Positions 12,109-23,665 of a DNA stretch of 64,000 nucleotides are shown piece by piece (position 1 is the first letter of the stretch; every line of letters begins with the position of its first letter). The notes below the pieces were generated by a model. That model made no database searches and was not told where the DNA came from. It was given only the letters and a program-made list of their open reading frames with translations. The translations under genes and the position numbers were made by a program. This DNA comes from Kappaphycus alvarezii. Its lineage: Eukaryota > Rhodophyta > Florideophyceae > Gigartinales > Solieriaceae. Location of the stretch: the NCBI GenBank assembly GCA_002205965.3, contig NADL03000527.1, positions 186,001 to 250,000 on the forward strand, written 5' to 3'.

Positions 12109-13080
12109 GTGCCGCGGCGAATGCTCGCGGCGACGACGCAACGTACCGCGCTTTTCTCCACCTTAATCCGCGGTGAGGATGGTTGGCAGCATCCGAAGGG
12201 CCAACGTAAAGCGCTGAGTTCTCGCATTCGGCGGGCTCATACCAGCAACGATTGGGCCGCCCTTTGGTCTGAAGCAATGCAGGCAAATCACGCCCGAACT
12301 GAGTGGACCGAGCAGCACTGCCCCTTGCCTGCGTCCAGCAGCACGCGCCAAGCACGCCGCGCCCAAGTGCTGTGCGCCGATGCTCGCTACGCCAAGGCCA
12401 TGCGGTCCCTTCACAACGCACCGCCGGCGGATGTCAACGACCCGCGGACCATCCAATCGCTTCGCACCCTACACCCGCAGCCGCGGTGCCCTATCGCACT
12501 GCTGCCGGCTGACAGCCTCCCACCTCCTCCAGCAGTCACACCGGATGCCGTCGAGTTAGCAGTCCACCGTATCTCTCATGATACGTCTGCTGGCCCTGAC
12601 CGCACGCCGTCGCGTTGGTTTCACTTCCTAGTCAAGACACCAATCAGCCCAGAAGCTGGAGCCACGGGCAAGGGGGTCCTCACCCAGCTCGTCACACGGA
12701 TCGCCAAGGGCGACCTGCCGTGCTCTGTATTGCCGCTTGTTGCTGCCGCTACGCTGCTGCCCATCCAGCCAAAGCCTGGCAAGATCGGGCCCATCGCCGT
12801 CGGGTCGGTACTCCGTCGTCTGGTCACGAAGACGCTGCTCCCAGCTGCAATGGACGATACTCGCGCCTTCCTGGCCCCGTTCCAATTGCCAAACGGGATC
12901 AGGGCTGGAATGGACGCAATCGTCCACGACACGCGCACGCTGCTCCGTCGGTTCTCCCGCCGCTGCGACACCGCCACGGTCCTTGTTGACGAGCACAACG
13001 CCTTCAAACTCGTTGATGGCTAGTCAATGTTGGACCGATTGCCCTCGCTAGCACCGGGCCTTGCCCGGTTCGTCAGTATG
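12109..13080 (+). pseudogene. RT-RLE family C: 5' half of RT only
   Basis: A 304-residue frame carries the N-terminal part of a non-LTR RT: SAGPDRTPSRWF, then TLLPIQPKPGKIGPIAVG and LRRLVTKTLLPAAMDDTRAFLAPFQ, ending in a degraded motif A (VLVDEHNAF). After one stop the text continues to about 13080 (MLDRLPSLAPGLARF). It closely matches the minus-strand relic at 32389-34812 (LRRLVTKVLLSPALDKTREYLAPLQ), so I treat the two as one family. The catalytic half is absent. The next RT element begins directly after it, which suggests one element landed in or beside the other. Confidence 0.8.
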
Positions 13081-13084
13081 TAAA

Positions 13085-15881
13085 CGCCCGATGGACAGCT
13101 TGGGAGATCACGCAGTCGACCTGTGCCCCTCTGGATTCGGTCGCAAACACCGGCATGACTCCCTACGCAACGCACATCTGGACAACCCCAGCGAGTGCAG
13201 ACATTTGCCAAAGTATTCCTGTTTCCGGCAGTGATGTTTTCGGACATGTCCCTCCCCGGCTCCTGTTCCCTCGAACGCCGCCCGCAATCGATCGCAGAAG
13301 CAATGAAAGAGCGGGTAGAACTATGGACCTCCGGCCAATACATGACTTTGTGGGAACAGGCCGTCAGTACGTCTCCCCCACGCGCTGCGGCTACGCCGCT
13401 TATCTCCGACCAGCAACGGGTAAATATCAGCAGAGCTACTAAACTGGCCAAGGAGGGGGCATACGGAAAGGCAGCACAGGCGCTCGGCTCGTTGGGCGTC
13501 TTACCACCCACCCCCGAGGTCGTCCAGGCACTCCTCGCGAAGCACCCGCAACAAGCTCCCAACGACGAGGCAGCGCACCACACCCCACTAGACAATATAT
13601 CGCCCTTCCGCGACTTCACGGAGAAGGAGGTGCTCGATGCTGTTCGTGGGTTTAAACCAGGTTCCTCTGCGGGGGGTTCTGGTCTCAAACCTTGCCACCT
13701 CGTCGAACTTCTGCGACCCCGTCTTCATCTGGCCCGTCCGGATTTTTGGCAGCCTTGTCTAAAATGGTGAACACCCTAGCAGCCGGCAAGGCCCCAACCG
13801 CTCTTGCACCTTGGATAGCTGGAGCGCCCCTAACCCCTTTGGCCAAGAAAGACCTGACACCCAGGCCAATAGCCGTTGGAGAAACGCTGCGCAGATTGAC
13901 TGGTAGTTGCCTGATGACAAGAGCCTCCGCGAGAGCAGCTAAATACCTACAACCGCTGCAGGTTGGCATCGCTACCCGATCCGGCACTGATACCGTCGTC
14001 CATGGAGTCCGAAGGGTCGTGCAGAAGTTCGGGCACACCTCCGAATACGCATTGCTGACTGTTGACCTCAAAAATGCATTCAATTTGTGCAGTCGGACAG
14101 CTTTCCTGGCAGCAGTCAAACACCAGTTCCCCGACCTGTTCCCGTGGGTGGCATACTGCTATGCACATGAGCCCGCTTTCTTGTGGTTTGGCAGCCACAT
14201 AATCCGGAGCGTGCAAGGAACGCAACAAGGGGACAATCTCGGTGGGCTCCTTTTCGATCTTGCGCTGCACCCCGTTATCCTCAAAATCCAACGGTTATTG
14301 AAATCAGGGGATGACGAAGAGCAGCAACTCGGCAACCTGCTGTTTCAACTCTGGTACCATGATGATGGGTACATCATCGCAAAACACGACCACCTCCGCA
14401 AGGCACTGGACATCTTGTCATCGCCAGAGGCCACAGCTCGGGGTCTGCACCTAGCAGTGCCGAAATGCAGAATCTGGTGGCCAACTCCACCACTGGAGTG
14501 AGTGCAACGCCTCTATCCAAGAGAACTCACACAGGAGTACAGCGAGGGCACAGTTGTCCTGAACGCTCCGGTTGGCACCAACGGGTTTACCCAGCAGCAC
14601 TTCACAGGCCATGTGAAGTCCCTGAAGCCGTTCCTCGACACTATCATCGCCTTGGGGAACACGCATATCGCGTTCCAGCTCCTGCGCAACTGTTTCGGGG
14701 TCTGTAAGCTCGGATACCTGTTACGGGTGGTGCCACCAGCTTGCACTGCGGAAGGCGCTGCAATATTCGATGCAATGATGGAGAACTGTGTGCGCACACT
14801 GGCTGGGGGCGTCCTCGACCCCGACATATTTCGAGAACTGCAGTTGCCCATGAAACCGATCACCGCCAAGAAGCCATCACTGGGAATTGGACTCACTTCG
14901 GCGAAGTCAATTGCAGCTGCAGCCTTCCTCGCCTCCAGCGCAGCGTCCAACAGGCTGTGTGCAGCCCTCCTCCCAGCGGCAATTACGGATCTCTCAACGT
15001 ACCGAGACATCGTCGAGGCGCACCAGATTTGGTCCCTCTCTTGCTCCCAGTCCAGGATTATCCCCTTTAGTGCCCTCTGCTCAAACAAAACACCATCACA
15101 GAAGACACTATCGGACGCCATCCACGAGCGGGTGCAAGAGGAGATCGATGTGGGCGACAATAGAAGGCAGGCCTTCCGTGCCTCCGTGGGGCTCCCCGGC
15201 GCGAAAGATTGGGTGTACTGCACCCCATCTCCGGGCTTAAGACTAGCATTGAACCAAGAGAATTCTCAATATGGTTCCAATACTATTGCCAAGTCCCGCT
15301 CTTTCCTCCGGAAACACCATGCCCCAAGCGGAACTGCCCCGAAACTCTCGACTGTTTCGGCGACCATCTGTTGCACTGCCTACACGGGGGCGAAAGGACG
15401 CGAAGACACGACTGTCAGGTTCGTTTATTGGCAAGCGATCTCATGAAAGCCGCGCGACATCCAGTCTCGAGCCGCGAGAAGGGGTCCACCGCACAAGACC
15501 CGATATCCGCGCAATGGGACGAACGGGCAGAACAGACTACTTTGATGTCACCTTCGTCAACCCCCTAGCGCCCTCGAACAGGAGAGTGAGGACATTCAAC
15601 CCACTCACCTCGCTTAACGCGGCAAGAACGGCGAAACACAGAAGATACGAGTCCTTTATCGCGTCTTCCGCCGGAAGTAGGCTAGTGCCCGTCCCTATCT
15701 CTACCCTCGGGGATGGCACCCGGACGCCCACGCGTTGCTAACCGACGTCGCACGCAACGTCGCTACGAGGGCAAGGGAGACCTACGCAAAGGTCAAAGAA
15801 ATCTTATCACAGCGTCATGCCGCAGCAGCAGTAATGTCCAACGCAGCGTGCCTGTTGGCCGGCCTCCCGTCAGTTTTCTAG
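13085..15881 (+). pseudogene. RT-RLE family A retroelement ORF
   Basis: The chain of frames is 13195-13770, 13692-14501, 14502-15446 and 15209-15881. RT motifs are TPRPIAVGETLRRL, motif A LTVDLKNAFNLCSR, motif B GTQQGDNLGGLLF and motif C WYHDDGYIIA, with YHDD in place of the usual YADD. An in-frame TGA lies at 14499-14501. The C-terminal part has a cysteine/histidine cluster (CPKRNCPETLDCFGDHLLHC) and a restriction-like nuclease domain with RPDIRAMG, DVTFVNPLAPS and ISTLGDG. That layout is the R2/CRE-type plan of RT followed by a PD-(D/E)XK endonuclease used for target-primed reverse transcription. Frameshifts at about 13745 and 15240 break it. Confidence 0.85.
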
Positions 15882-16151
15882 CGTTTTGACGCCTTCCTGC
15901 CATTTCTTTACATTGTAAGCCTTTACCATCACGACATCCCTCGGGAACAGCTGACCATATTTTTCATGCATTAAAAACACCCCAAATTTCACCCCCTATA
16001 GGTCAGTAAAGTGTAAATGGGGGGTTAATTTACTGTGGTGGATATGTGGGTTGGTATCCAGTAAATTTGTACCGAAGCGTAGATATCGTATCATTGTCAA
16101 GCCAATTGCGAAACCGTACGATGCGTCGAAAGCTGTGGATGGCAATCCAAT

Positions 16152-16658
16152 CTACCAGAAGGTGGAAGGGAGGCCAGCCAGCAAACAAGCGGCATTGGAG
16201 GTTACTGTCAAAGCGGAGTGCCGCTGTAAAAGAATGGCTCTAACCTTCGAAAACCGTTCCATTGCGCGGGTGGCAACGGTTCTCGCGAGTTCCTTGACGA
16301 CGGAGAACGCCGCCGGATGCCATCCTCCAAGCGTTGAGATGGGGACAGGAACCAGCCTGTTTCTCCCAGGCAGCTCAGCAAGGAACCCTTGGTATTTCCG
16401 CTGCTTCTCTGCGTGAGCTGCGTTGAGGCTTGTGAGTGGGTTGAAAGCCCTGGCTCTTGCGTGGGAGGGAGCGAGCGGGTTGACAAAGGTTACGTCGAAG
16501 TAATCCGTGCCACTGGCGGCTCCCATCGCCCTGATATCCGGCCTCGTCCTGTTTTGGTAGTGTAGACGAGGTTCGATGAATGGACGTCGGGCGGCTCTTG
16601 CAAGGTCGTTCCCCAGTAGAGTCACCTGGTTGTTATGGGTCAGTAAATAGGGTTGCAT
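16152..16658 (-). pseudogene. RT-RLE family A: isolated nuclease domain
   Basis: A single open frame of 168 residues carries the 3' part of family A: LARAARRPFIEP, RPDIRAMG, DYFDVTFVNPLAPSHARAR, FNPLTSLNAAHAEKQRKYQ, VPISTLGGWHP and the tail SNAACLLAGLPS. It keeps the PD motif and the following K/Y-rich segment, so the nuclease core looks intact here although the RT is gone. It lies tail-to-tail with the plus-strand copy ending at 15881. 5' truncation is usual for non-LTR insertions. Confidence 0.88.
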
Positions 16659-17169
16659 TTGTAATCATTGAACATCTTCATTCCTAAGGTCGTATTTAGA
16701 TGGTGGAAATTTTCTTCTAGTCCTCCCTTTTGTCCTTGTTGGAGTGGGTGATGGTTCAGCCGTCGCCTGGAGATGTTCGGTCTTCTCTAGTGTAACCACT
16801 ATACCTGTACGGTTCAGGTTTTTGAACACATTAAAAGATTCCTTCCCGAAGGTCGTACAGTGCTTTGACTCAGCACTTTTTCGCTACTAAAACAATGACC
16901 TCGTGCAAATTACTTTTCCTTTTATTTTTTAGAAGTTCCCCAATTGTTTTAGTTCAACCACTGAAATAAATCGTTGCTTTAAAGAGAGCCTTTCTGTCGC
17001 ACTCTGTTACTTCAGGGGTTCTTTCTCTCTCTGTAGCTATGAATGCAGGCTGCGACAAGAGAGATGTAGTATTATGCAGCCACTGCTGCCGTGTTGCCGC
17101 GGTCGTTATCCTGGGATTATACCCTGCCTGTCTACTTACTGTCGTACACATGTACAGTGCTGTTTAGTA
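16659..17169. other. No gene seen
   Basis: Moderately AT-rich sequence with no coding resemblance on either strand. Confidence 0.4.
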
Positions 17170-17271
17170 CTGTACTGGACCGTTCGAGCGGTTTTAAACC
17201 AGAGATATACAGCAGCAGCAGTGATGTCCCATGCATCATACCTGCTGACAGGCTTTGAGCCAGCCATTTAG
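17170..17271 (+). pseudogene. RT-RLE family A: terminal tail remnant
   Basis: The frame ending at 17271 reads VLNQRYTAAAVMSHASYLLTG, matching the extreme C terminus of the family A copy at 15881 (ILSQRHAAAAVMSNAACLLAG). Only about 30 codons remain. Confidence 0.6.
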
Positions 17272-17574
17272 GCACACGAGTGACATTAGCCGTTATCCTG
17301 AACACGTCTAGCATACACCGGGGGAGAGCCGAACCGCACTTTTCAAACATTAAAGAACCAAATCGATTCCTCGTGTACAGTGCTATAGTACTATAGTACA
17401 AACAGCATGTGATCAGCCCACTACACCATAGATATACTGTGCAGTATGCAGGCAGGTGCAACATGCCAAGTCCTGAATACCCCACTGTAACAAGCCTAAA
17501 ACACTTCGGTAGTACAAAAAATGTCATTGAGGTACTGCTATATTTAACCCGCCACTTGCAATGCTTACAACAAC

Positions 17575-17650
17575 GCCATCATTTACCCTGACAACACAGC
17601 CCTCTAGAGAGACGGCTTTAGTCAGGAGAATAAATAAATGTTCATCACAC
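17575..17650 (+). repeat. Diverged copy of a dispersed repeat
   Basis: Shares ACCCTGACAACA...GGCTTT...GTCAGGAG...TAAATAAATGTTCA with the copies at 18256-18402 and 23078-23188/23623-23665. Confidence 0.5.
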
Positions 17651-18255
17651 CACACCACACCACTGCCTGCACCGACACCCAATTTAGGACCCGAAGAGAC
17701 AGTACGCATGCATCATAACCATGTCACAAGTCTCAAATCCTGTCGAAGCCCTTCCCGGAAAATATACGGCCACAACCTCGCGGGAACTCTGCCTGCACCA
17801 TATTGAATGGGCCAAACCTTACCGCTTTCTATTGGCCCAGCCTATTGGAAATAGTCCATTTTTTACCGCGAGCCCTTACATCAACATACTGTACCACCGA
17901 ATACGGTATTCGGAATACCCGTAACAGCCCTCCATCCCGCCGCCAACGTCGCTTCTCACCCCGCCACGCACCCGCAGTAACAGTAACACATATCGGAACA
18001 TTCCCATCCTTCCTCCCCTCCCCCATCCTCAAGGGGCACCCACGTCGCCTCCTCGCCTTACGCTGGTTCCTGCACTGGTTCCCACATCACCTAGTCCCTA
18101 CGACAACGCCCCACAGAACCGCTACCAAGACCATGGAACTCCTCCGGAACAACGCCATCACCGACAACCAACTTAAACGACTACGGGACGTCATCATTGT
18201 ACTACATTCTCATCGTTAGCGGCCATTACATTGCACCTCCCTACTATCTCTAACC
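17651..18255. other. No supported gene
   Basis: The longest frame (17803-18219, plus) is low in recognisable features and has no family match by eye. Treated as noncoding between repeat copies. Confidence 0.35.
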
Positions 18256-18402
18256 CAAAAGGGCCGCTACGATACGTACACACCTAAGTCCAACCGAACA
18301 ACATTCTCCGCATGCATTGCAGTCACCCGTAAGATTACTCTGACAACATAGGCCACTAGGCGGCTTTTTATTATTCGTCAGGAGTTTTAAGTAAACGTTC
18401 AC
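18256..18402 (+). repeat. Dispersed repeat, uninterrupted copy
   Basis: ACCCAAAAGGGCCGCTACGA through TTCGTCAGGAGTTTTAAGTAAACGTT. The same repeat occurs at 23078, where it is split by a 434-bp insertion. This copy acts as the empty-site reference. Confidence 0.7.
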
Positions 18403-18714
18403 CGCACAGTCTCTCGAGCTCCTGTCTTGCTGTGTTCCCTTTTTCGATTCACCCTACTCCTCCACTCCGCCGTCAACACCCACCGAACCGCCCTTTTCCC
18501 CACATCCACTCTAGCCGTCCAAAAGTAACCACACCACCTGACCACCAAACCCAGTAAAACACAACCAAACTTTGTCATTTATTTTCAAACAATCTCCCAC
18601 ACGGCCATTACATTCTCAACCATCCTAGCCTAGACAAAAACATAACAAAATGTAATATGCGCATCTAACATCACACCAACCACTCTCAACACCCAACGCA
18701 ACCTCTCTAACAAC

Positions 18715-19600
18715 TCATCCCTGCAGGATATCCTTCAAACTAATCGGCTGCGTCTCCCCCTCCGTCAAAGCCCCAGCTCTAACACCCTTCACCGAGTGTT
18801 CACTCTCCAAATGCACCCTCAGCCCCCCTTCTCCACGCACTTGGTATCACACAGCGGGCACGTAAAAACCCTCCCCTTCCCATGCAACGCCTTTTCATGA
18901 TTCCCCAAATGACCCTTGCGTCCGAATCGCATCGGACAAGTCGGACAACCATACGGACGTTTCTTCTCATGCACCACCCATTTATGCCTCACCAAATGGT
19001 GTCTCTGACCGAATGCAGACGGGCACAACTCACACGTGAAAGGGCGCACGCGCACGTGGATGATGAGGTCGTGTTTCTGGAGGTCGCACCGACGGGTGAA
19101 CACTGCGAGACATGAGGTGCATGCAAAGCGTTTGGGGTGAGCTTGCTTCGTGTGTTGGCGACGGGCCTGGAGGGTGGTGAAACGTATACCACAGGGGTCG
19201 CATCTATAGCGATTGTGGGAGGGGGGGCGATCGTGGGGTGGAAGATTAGGGGAGGGTTTTCAGCGGGGGTGGGGTGTAGGGGTCGAGAGTTTGGGTTGGG
19301 AGAGGGAGAGGGAGGCCGGGGGAGGGGAGTACGGGTTCTAGGGAAGTGGGGTGGGGGAATAGGTGGGGGTAGGGTGGGGAGATCGAGATTGGGTGGGTGA
19401 GGGAGGGAGGGGGGAGTGTGGGTGGAGGGCTGTCTGACGGTGAAGGTGCGGGGTGTGAGAGTGGGCGCGGATGTGGAGAGAGGAGGATGGAGCGGTTCTG
19501 GGAACGTGGGTGCAGGTTGTGGTGCAGTGCTTAGGGGAACGCCTTCATCAGGGGGGCACGAAGAATCGGCGAGGAGTGAAATGTAGGGAAGGGATCGCAT
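18715..19600 (-). CDS. C2H2 zinc-finger protein, two apparent frameshifts
   Basis: A proline/serine-rich N terminus of about 130 residues starts at the ATG at 19600 (MRSLPYISLLADSS). Five C2H2 fingers follow, starting YRCDPCGIRF, FACTSCLAVF, FTCELCPSAF, YGCPTCPMRF and FTCPLCDTKC, with C-x2-C-x12-H spacing and TGEKP-like linkers degenerate. Two single-base losses split it. One is in a 7-C run (~19211-19217); an eighth C joins the proline-rich frame to the fingers. The other is in a 6-G run (~18823); a seventh G completes the last finger (C-x2-C-x12-H-x4-H) and runs to a TGA at 18715. With both, the product is about 295 residues. The pattern suggests sequencing error rather than decay. Probably a nuclear DNA-binding regulator; target unknown. 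Confidence 0.8.
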
Positions 19601-20738
19601 CGCAGGTGGAGGTGCAATCGGGGATGAGTGGGGAAGAAACGCGTGAAGGGGGGTGATTGGGGTGTGAAGGTGGTACGCGTAGAGGGATTTTGATGGGCGT
19701 GGGAGCGCGAATTGTCAGGTTGTGGCTTCGGTGTGGTGCCGGAGAAGGGAGGGCTTTTGTAGTGTAGTGATCAACGGACGAAGTTTAATGCGTTCAGTAT
19801 CTACTGGAATGCGTTGAGGTACAGGCGGATCAACTTCGATTTGAAAGGCCCGGATGACGTGGTTGCGCAGCGTGACTCTGTATTGTTTTTCTTAAAGCCT
19901 AACCTTGTAATTGATTAGAAAAGTAAATTAATAGTGAGTACACAATTTGTCGGACTTGCTTGAACGTTTGTTTTCATTATTTGGAAACTGACAAATACTT
20001 ACGGTATGTGGAATGTACAGCTCGTATATAAGCAAAAATGATAAAAGGGTTTTGAGGGTTCCTGACAAAATCTACCCCATAACTAATGCAGTGGCCTTCC
20101 CGTAGTAGTGGCTGGGCAACACACTCAGTGATCTAGTGATGCTCAAGTAGTTTTTGGTCGAACAGTTTCGGTCAGTACGGTACTCGTATCAAAGAGAGTA
20201 GTTCCTATTCTGATTACAAAAAAATAAGGCTGTTCCTATCGATTTACGCAAAAGTTGTAATGAAATCGGCCGAGACAAGCTAGAAAACGACACTATTCGT
20301 GATCGTGAAATAACAATCAAGATGGAGTTGAAATTTGTATAAATTTATGTCGATTACCGACCTTTAAAATACAGTAATCAGGACTCGTTAGACCTTGATG
20401 AAGGGCAATCAAACTAAATATGCTCTTTGTTATCATAATGTTTGGTGCAGCGATACCAAACACCGATATCGATAGTTGCAAAGTAATGTTGTGGAGTTGG
20501 TTGGGTTGGTGGTCCGCTCGACCACCCCCGTACTGTATTTTGTTCTCGGTACCAACAGTTGCACCGCAGTTGCCTCGGCTAGTCGCTGGCTGCCCTGTAC
20601 GGCGGCGCGGATACTCACCCTAAATTTAGTGTAATGCCGCTCCTTGGATCTTGCTGGCGGTGTCATTCAGTAGGAGTCTTCGCAATAGCACAGTACAAAA
20701 AGGTGGGAGGGGTCTTTTAAACAAAACAAACATACGCC
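19601..20738. other. Intergenic, no gene seen
   Basis: Upstream of the zinc-finger gene and downstream of the minus-strand RLE relic. No coding resemblance. AT-rich around 19900-20400. Confidence 0.4.
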
Positions 20739-21970
20739 TTTATTAAATGGTCGCTAAACCGAGCTGGGTCACTCAAGCATCAGGTGATGTGAGACACAAA
20801 GCACGTCGAGATACTGTATGAGCCGTCAGCTGGAGAACGAGAGGGGCGAGGGAGGTGACCAATCGGTGGTATTCATCGGGTGGGAGTTTCCCGCGGCGAA
20901 GTGCGAAAAAGGAGGCGACTTTGGCCAGGGCCTCACGGGCAGGTTTGCCGATGGCTCCGTGAGTATCGAATCCAAGAGAATAGAATTGGGCTTGTATCGT
21001 CCCACAGAGGGCAACGTAATGCGCAGTTTTCGAGGCTTCAATAGGCACGGTAGCCCCTCCGGAGGTCTTGCGAGAGAGGGAGATGTCCCGTGCGGTGTAG
21101 GGGCTTGCAATGAAGACTTCAAATGCGGAGAGACGTGAGGAGAATTCGATGTCGTCAATGAGGATGCCCATTCGGCGGCGTTCCGAGTACGGAAGGTGGG
21201 CTTCGCAGGGGAAGATATATTCGAGCATCGAGCGCAACAGTACAGAGGGATTTCGGAGGAGAGTAAACAGTTTGTCTCGAAGGTGGTTGTGGCGTCGGAG
21301 GAATCCCTCCATCGCTGGGCAGTGGATAGCATGTCTCCCGAGTGGGTCGAGGAGGGGCGGGGGACGAGCTTGGGAGAGTGCGCACCGGGGGCAGTGGGCC
21401 CGGGCGTTGAAGAAGGGGTGACCAAGTCGAAGCAGGATCATGTATGTCCAGATTTGGGGTTCGATGCGGGTGCAGTCGCGGGAGTCCGTGAGGGTGAGAA
21501 AGGGTGAGTTGGTGGACCGTGTTCGACAGCTGAGGTTCCGGGCGAGTCTGTGAGCTGCACTTTCGTATTACGGGGGAGAGGAGAGATAGCTTTTGCGGCA
21601 TTCATGATGGATGGCGGATGTGAGTGTGGTCGGGACGCCTTGGATTTGACCGCTCTTGGGTAGGCGGGCAAGGAGAAGTTGGTCGCTCTTGGGGAGGCGG
21701 GCAAGGAGAAGTTGGAGCCGAAGATCGGGAGGAATGACATTGTGAGGGATAGATTGGTGGGTCCGTCGTATCTCGTTGGGTAGCAGATGGTGGTCGATGG
21801 GCGGCAAGAGCAAGGCAGAAGAGGGCAGTGGGTATTCAACAAGTGGGGAGATGCCAACTTGTTTGCAGACGTGTTGGATAGCATTGCACAGGACGTTGTG
21901 GCGGCGCAGAGGCGGTGCATGCGGCTTCGGTAACGTCCGTGGCGGTTTGTAAGATGAGGCCCCTTTTCGA
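20739..21970 (-). pseudogene. RT-RLE element E3: 3' part with nuclease domain
   Basis: Read downward from 21970. A degraded RT C-terminal stretch (GLSIPSHSKRGLILQTATDV) leads into a 222-residue open frame (21441-20773). That frame has the cysteine/histidine cluster CPRCALSQ...DPLGRHAIHC, then the RRHNHLRDKLF motif and a nuclease-like core (GILIDDIEFSS, FEVFIASPY). E1 and E2 carry the equivalent text (CPMC...GHHAS.C, RRHNRLRD, DVTIVSP), so it is a distant family B relative. An AATAAA lies on the same strand at 20744-20739, about 30 bases past the stop. No RT catalytic motifs remain. Confidence 0.75.
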
Positions 21971-22102
21971 GTGGGAAGGGATGCTCAGTCCCATCGCAGG
22001 AAAATGCGTGTGTTCGTGGACTATTCGGAATAGGCTAGAAGGTGACCGGTCACGCAGTGTCACCTGGATCGCGTGACACGAATAAAATAAAACCGCGACC
22101 GC

Positions 22103-22181
22103 GAGTGCAAGAATTGCACTGGTGTATCATTGATACACCGATGCAATTCTTGCACTCGATACACCGGTGCATCGGTGTATC
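22103..22181. repeat. Two adjoining palindromes
   Basis: The first palindrome (22103-22157) has arms of about 28 bases with two mismatches (GAGTGCAAGAATTGCA outward, GGTGTATCA at the centre). The second (22158-22181) is GATACACCG-6-CGGTGTATC. Both share the GGTGTATC word. Confidence 0.85.
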
Positions 22182-22894
22182 AACATTTTTCTTCAAATGG
22201 AAATCCCGCCCCAGGGCTCGGTTTGGTGGGTTCGCATTTCTGGTAATGTAGAGGCAGAGAGAAGGACATTGCACATTGCCTCGACCATCGGTACATGCAT
22301 TTAATATGACATGCAGATTTGCAACTCCAAATGGGTTCCAGCCAATCCATACATCTCAATAAAGACACCCCCTTTTTCCTCTGAGATAAGGATGATGAGA
22401 CGTCGGGGAGCGGGGAGAAGGTCGCAGACCGCTTCTATTTGTAGCGGGTCCATATTGGCTTTAGCGCGTACTGATGTAAAATAACGAAAATTTAAATACA
22501 CATTTCTACTTTCGAGCATGTTTTTCTTGGTTGGTACATTTTATCATACGGCATCGTATTTTACAATAATTTCGGCAAGAGTGTTAACTGCCCTGAACTG
22601 ACCTGTAGATTAGGCTGGCACTGCACTGTACAAACGTATTTTATTGAGAGAAAGCAAGAACTGCTGCCCATTCTAAAAATGGGTGCTCGTAGGTAGTGAT
22701 GGCCAGTACTGGTAGGCAATTTCATGGTAGTGGCAATATAATGGCGACTTTGGCAATTGTACTAACTGAAATTGCGGAAAATATAGTGCCACTGGTAGAG
22801 TACTGGCAAGGCACTGGTCAACCAGGGCATGCTATGGAGCCCTGGTGACAATTTTTCACCACCAATGCCCCTGTGTTTACTTTACCGGGTGCCA
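22182..22894. other. No gene; degenerate CACTGG/CAGTAC words
   Basis: No coding resemblance. At 22700-22855 there are scattered GGCACTGG and AGTACTGG words like those of the tandem array at 24930. Confidence 0.4.
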
Positions 22895-23075
22895 GCCTCC
22901 GAGGGTGGATATTGGGATAGGCACAAGCCCCCCTCTAGTAGCAGTCGCGAGCAGTGGTTCATACCTTCTACGTTTGGCGGAGATGGCTGCGTTGAGGGAG
23001 GTGAGTGGGTTGAAAGTACGCGCTCTCCTATTTGAGGGCGCAAGAGGACTGACGAACGTGACGTCAAAAAAGTCT
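22895..23075 (-). pseudogene. RT-RLE family A: nuclease core fragment
   Basis: The minus strand reads DFFDVTFVSPLAPSNRRAR, FNPLTSLNAA, KRRRYEPLL and VPIPISTLGGWHP in one frame, the same nuclease block seen at 15541-15715 and in 16152-16658. Neither the RT nor the PD motif is included. It abuts the dispersed repeat at 23078. Confidence 0.85.
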
Positions 23076-23077
23076 TT

Positions 23078-23188
23078 TACCCAAAAGGGCCGCTATGATA
23101 CGTACGCACCAAAGTCCAACTGAACAACATTCTCCGCATGCATTACAGTATTTCACCCGCAAGATTACCCTGACAACATAGCCCACTA
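23078..23188 (+). repeat. Dispersed repeat, left half of interrupted copy
   Basis: Matches 18256-18357 (ACCCAAAAGGGCCGCTATGA to AACATAGCCCACTA). It continues after the insertion at 23623-23665. Confidence 0.7.
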
Positions 23189-23622
23189 ATGTCTATTGGA
23201 CCATGCACTGTCCTCATATGAGGCACACTTTGTCTTCATATGAGGGCAGTTTCCGTTACTTTTTCGAAAGGTAAATGCTTTGGAAGCCCGAAAGTTTTAC
23301 TGCAAAAAAGGTATTTTTGTTAAGTTACAGTACAGTAATTCTTACTGTACATGCGCCCTCGTTTCTAAAACACCCCAAGATAATACGAACTATATTTCCT
23401 TCCAAATGAAGCCGTTTTCACGCCTTCTTGCGAAGAGCGGAAGCTGGTGAGGGAGAACTGCTCTAGCGTTCACCGTGGCCAACAATCTTGAAAAGTTTGT
23501 TTTGATCGGCCATCTGCACTCATGAACTGCGGAGGGACATGAAATGCGCTGAGGTAAAAAATTTGTATTGAAAAAAAAAGGTGCTAAAAGTTGTCCTCAT
23601 ATGAGGACAATGGTCCAATAGG
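23189..23622. mobile_element. MITE-like insertion with terminal inverted repeats
   Basis: This 434-bp block splits a repeat that is intact at 18256. Its ends are inverted copies: CTATTGGACCAT plus TGTCCTCATATGAGG on the left (23193-23223), and the reverse complement on the right (23592-23621). CACTA flanks both sides (23184-23188, 23623-23627) and occurs once in the empty site, so it may be a 5-bp target duplication. A few unpaired bases between CACTA and the inverted repeats leave the exact ends uncertain. No coding capacity, so it would need a transposase in trans. Confidence 0.65.
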
Positions 23623-23665
23623 CACTAGGCAGCTTTTTATTCGTCAGGAGTTTAAATAAATGTTT
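23623..23665 (+). repeat. Dispersed repeat, right half of interrupted copy
   Basis: CACTAGGCAGCTTTTTATTC and onward matches 18353-18395. Confidence 0.65.

Noticed and set aside
12163-12456. Several long frames antisense or out of frame to the RT-RLE elements
   Set aside because: GC-rich coding DNA leaves open shadow frames; none has motifs, while the chosen frames carry RT and nuclease signatures.
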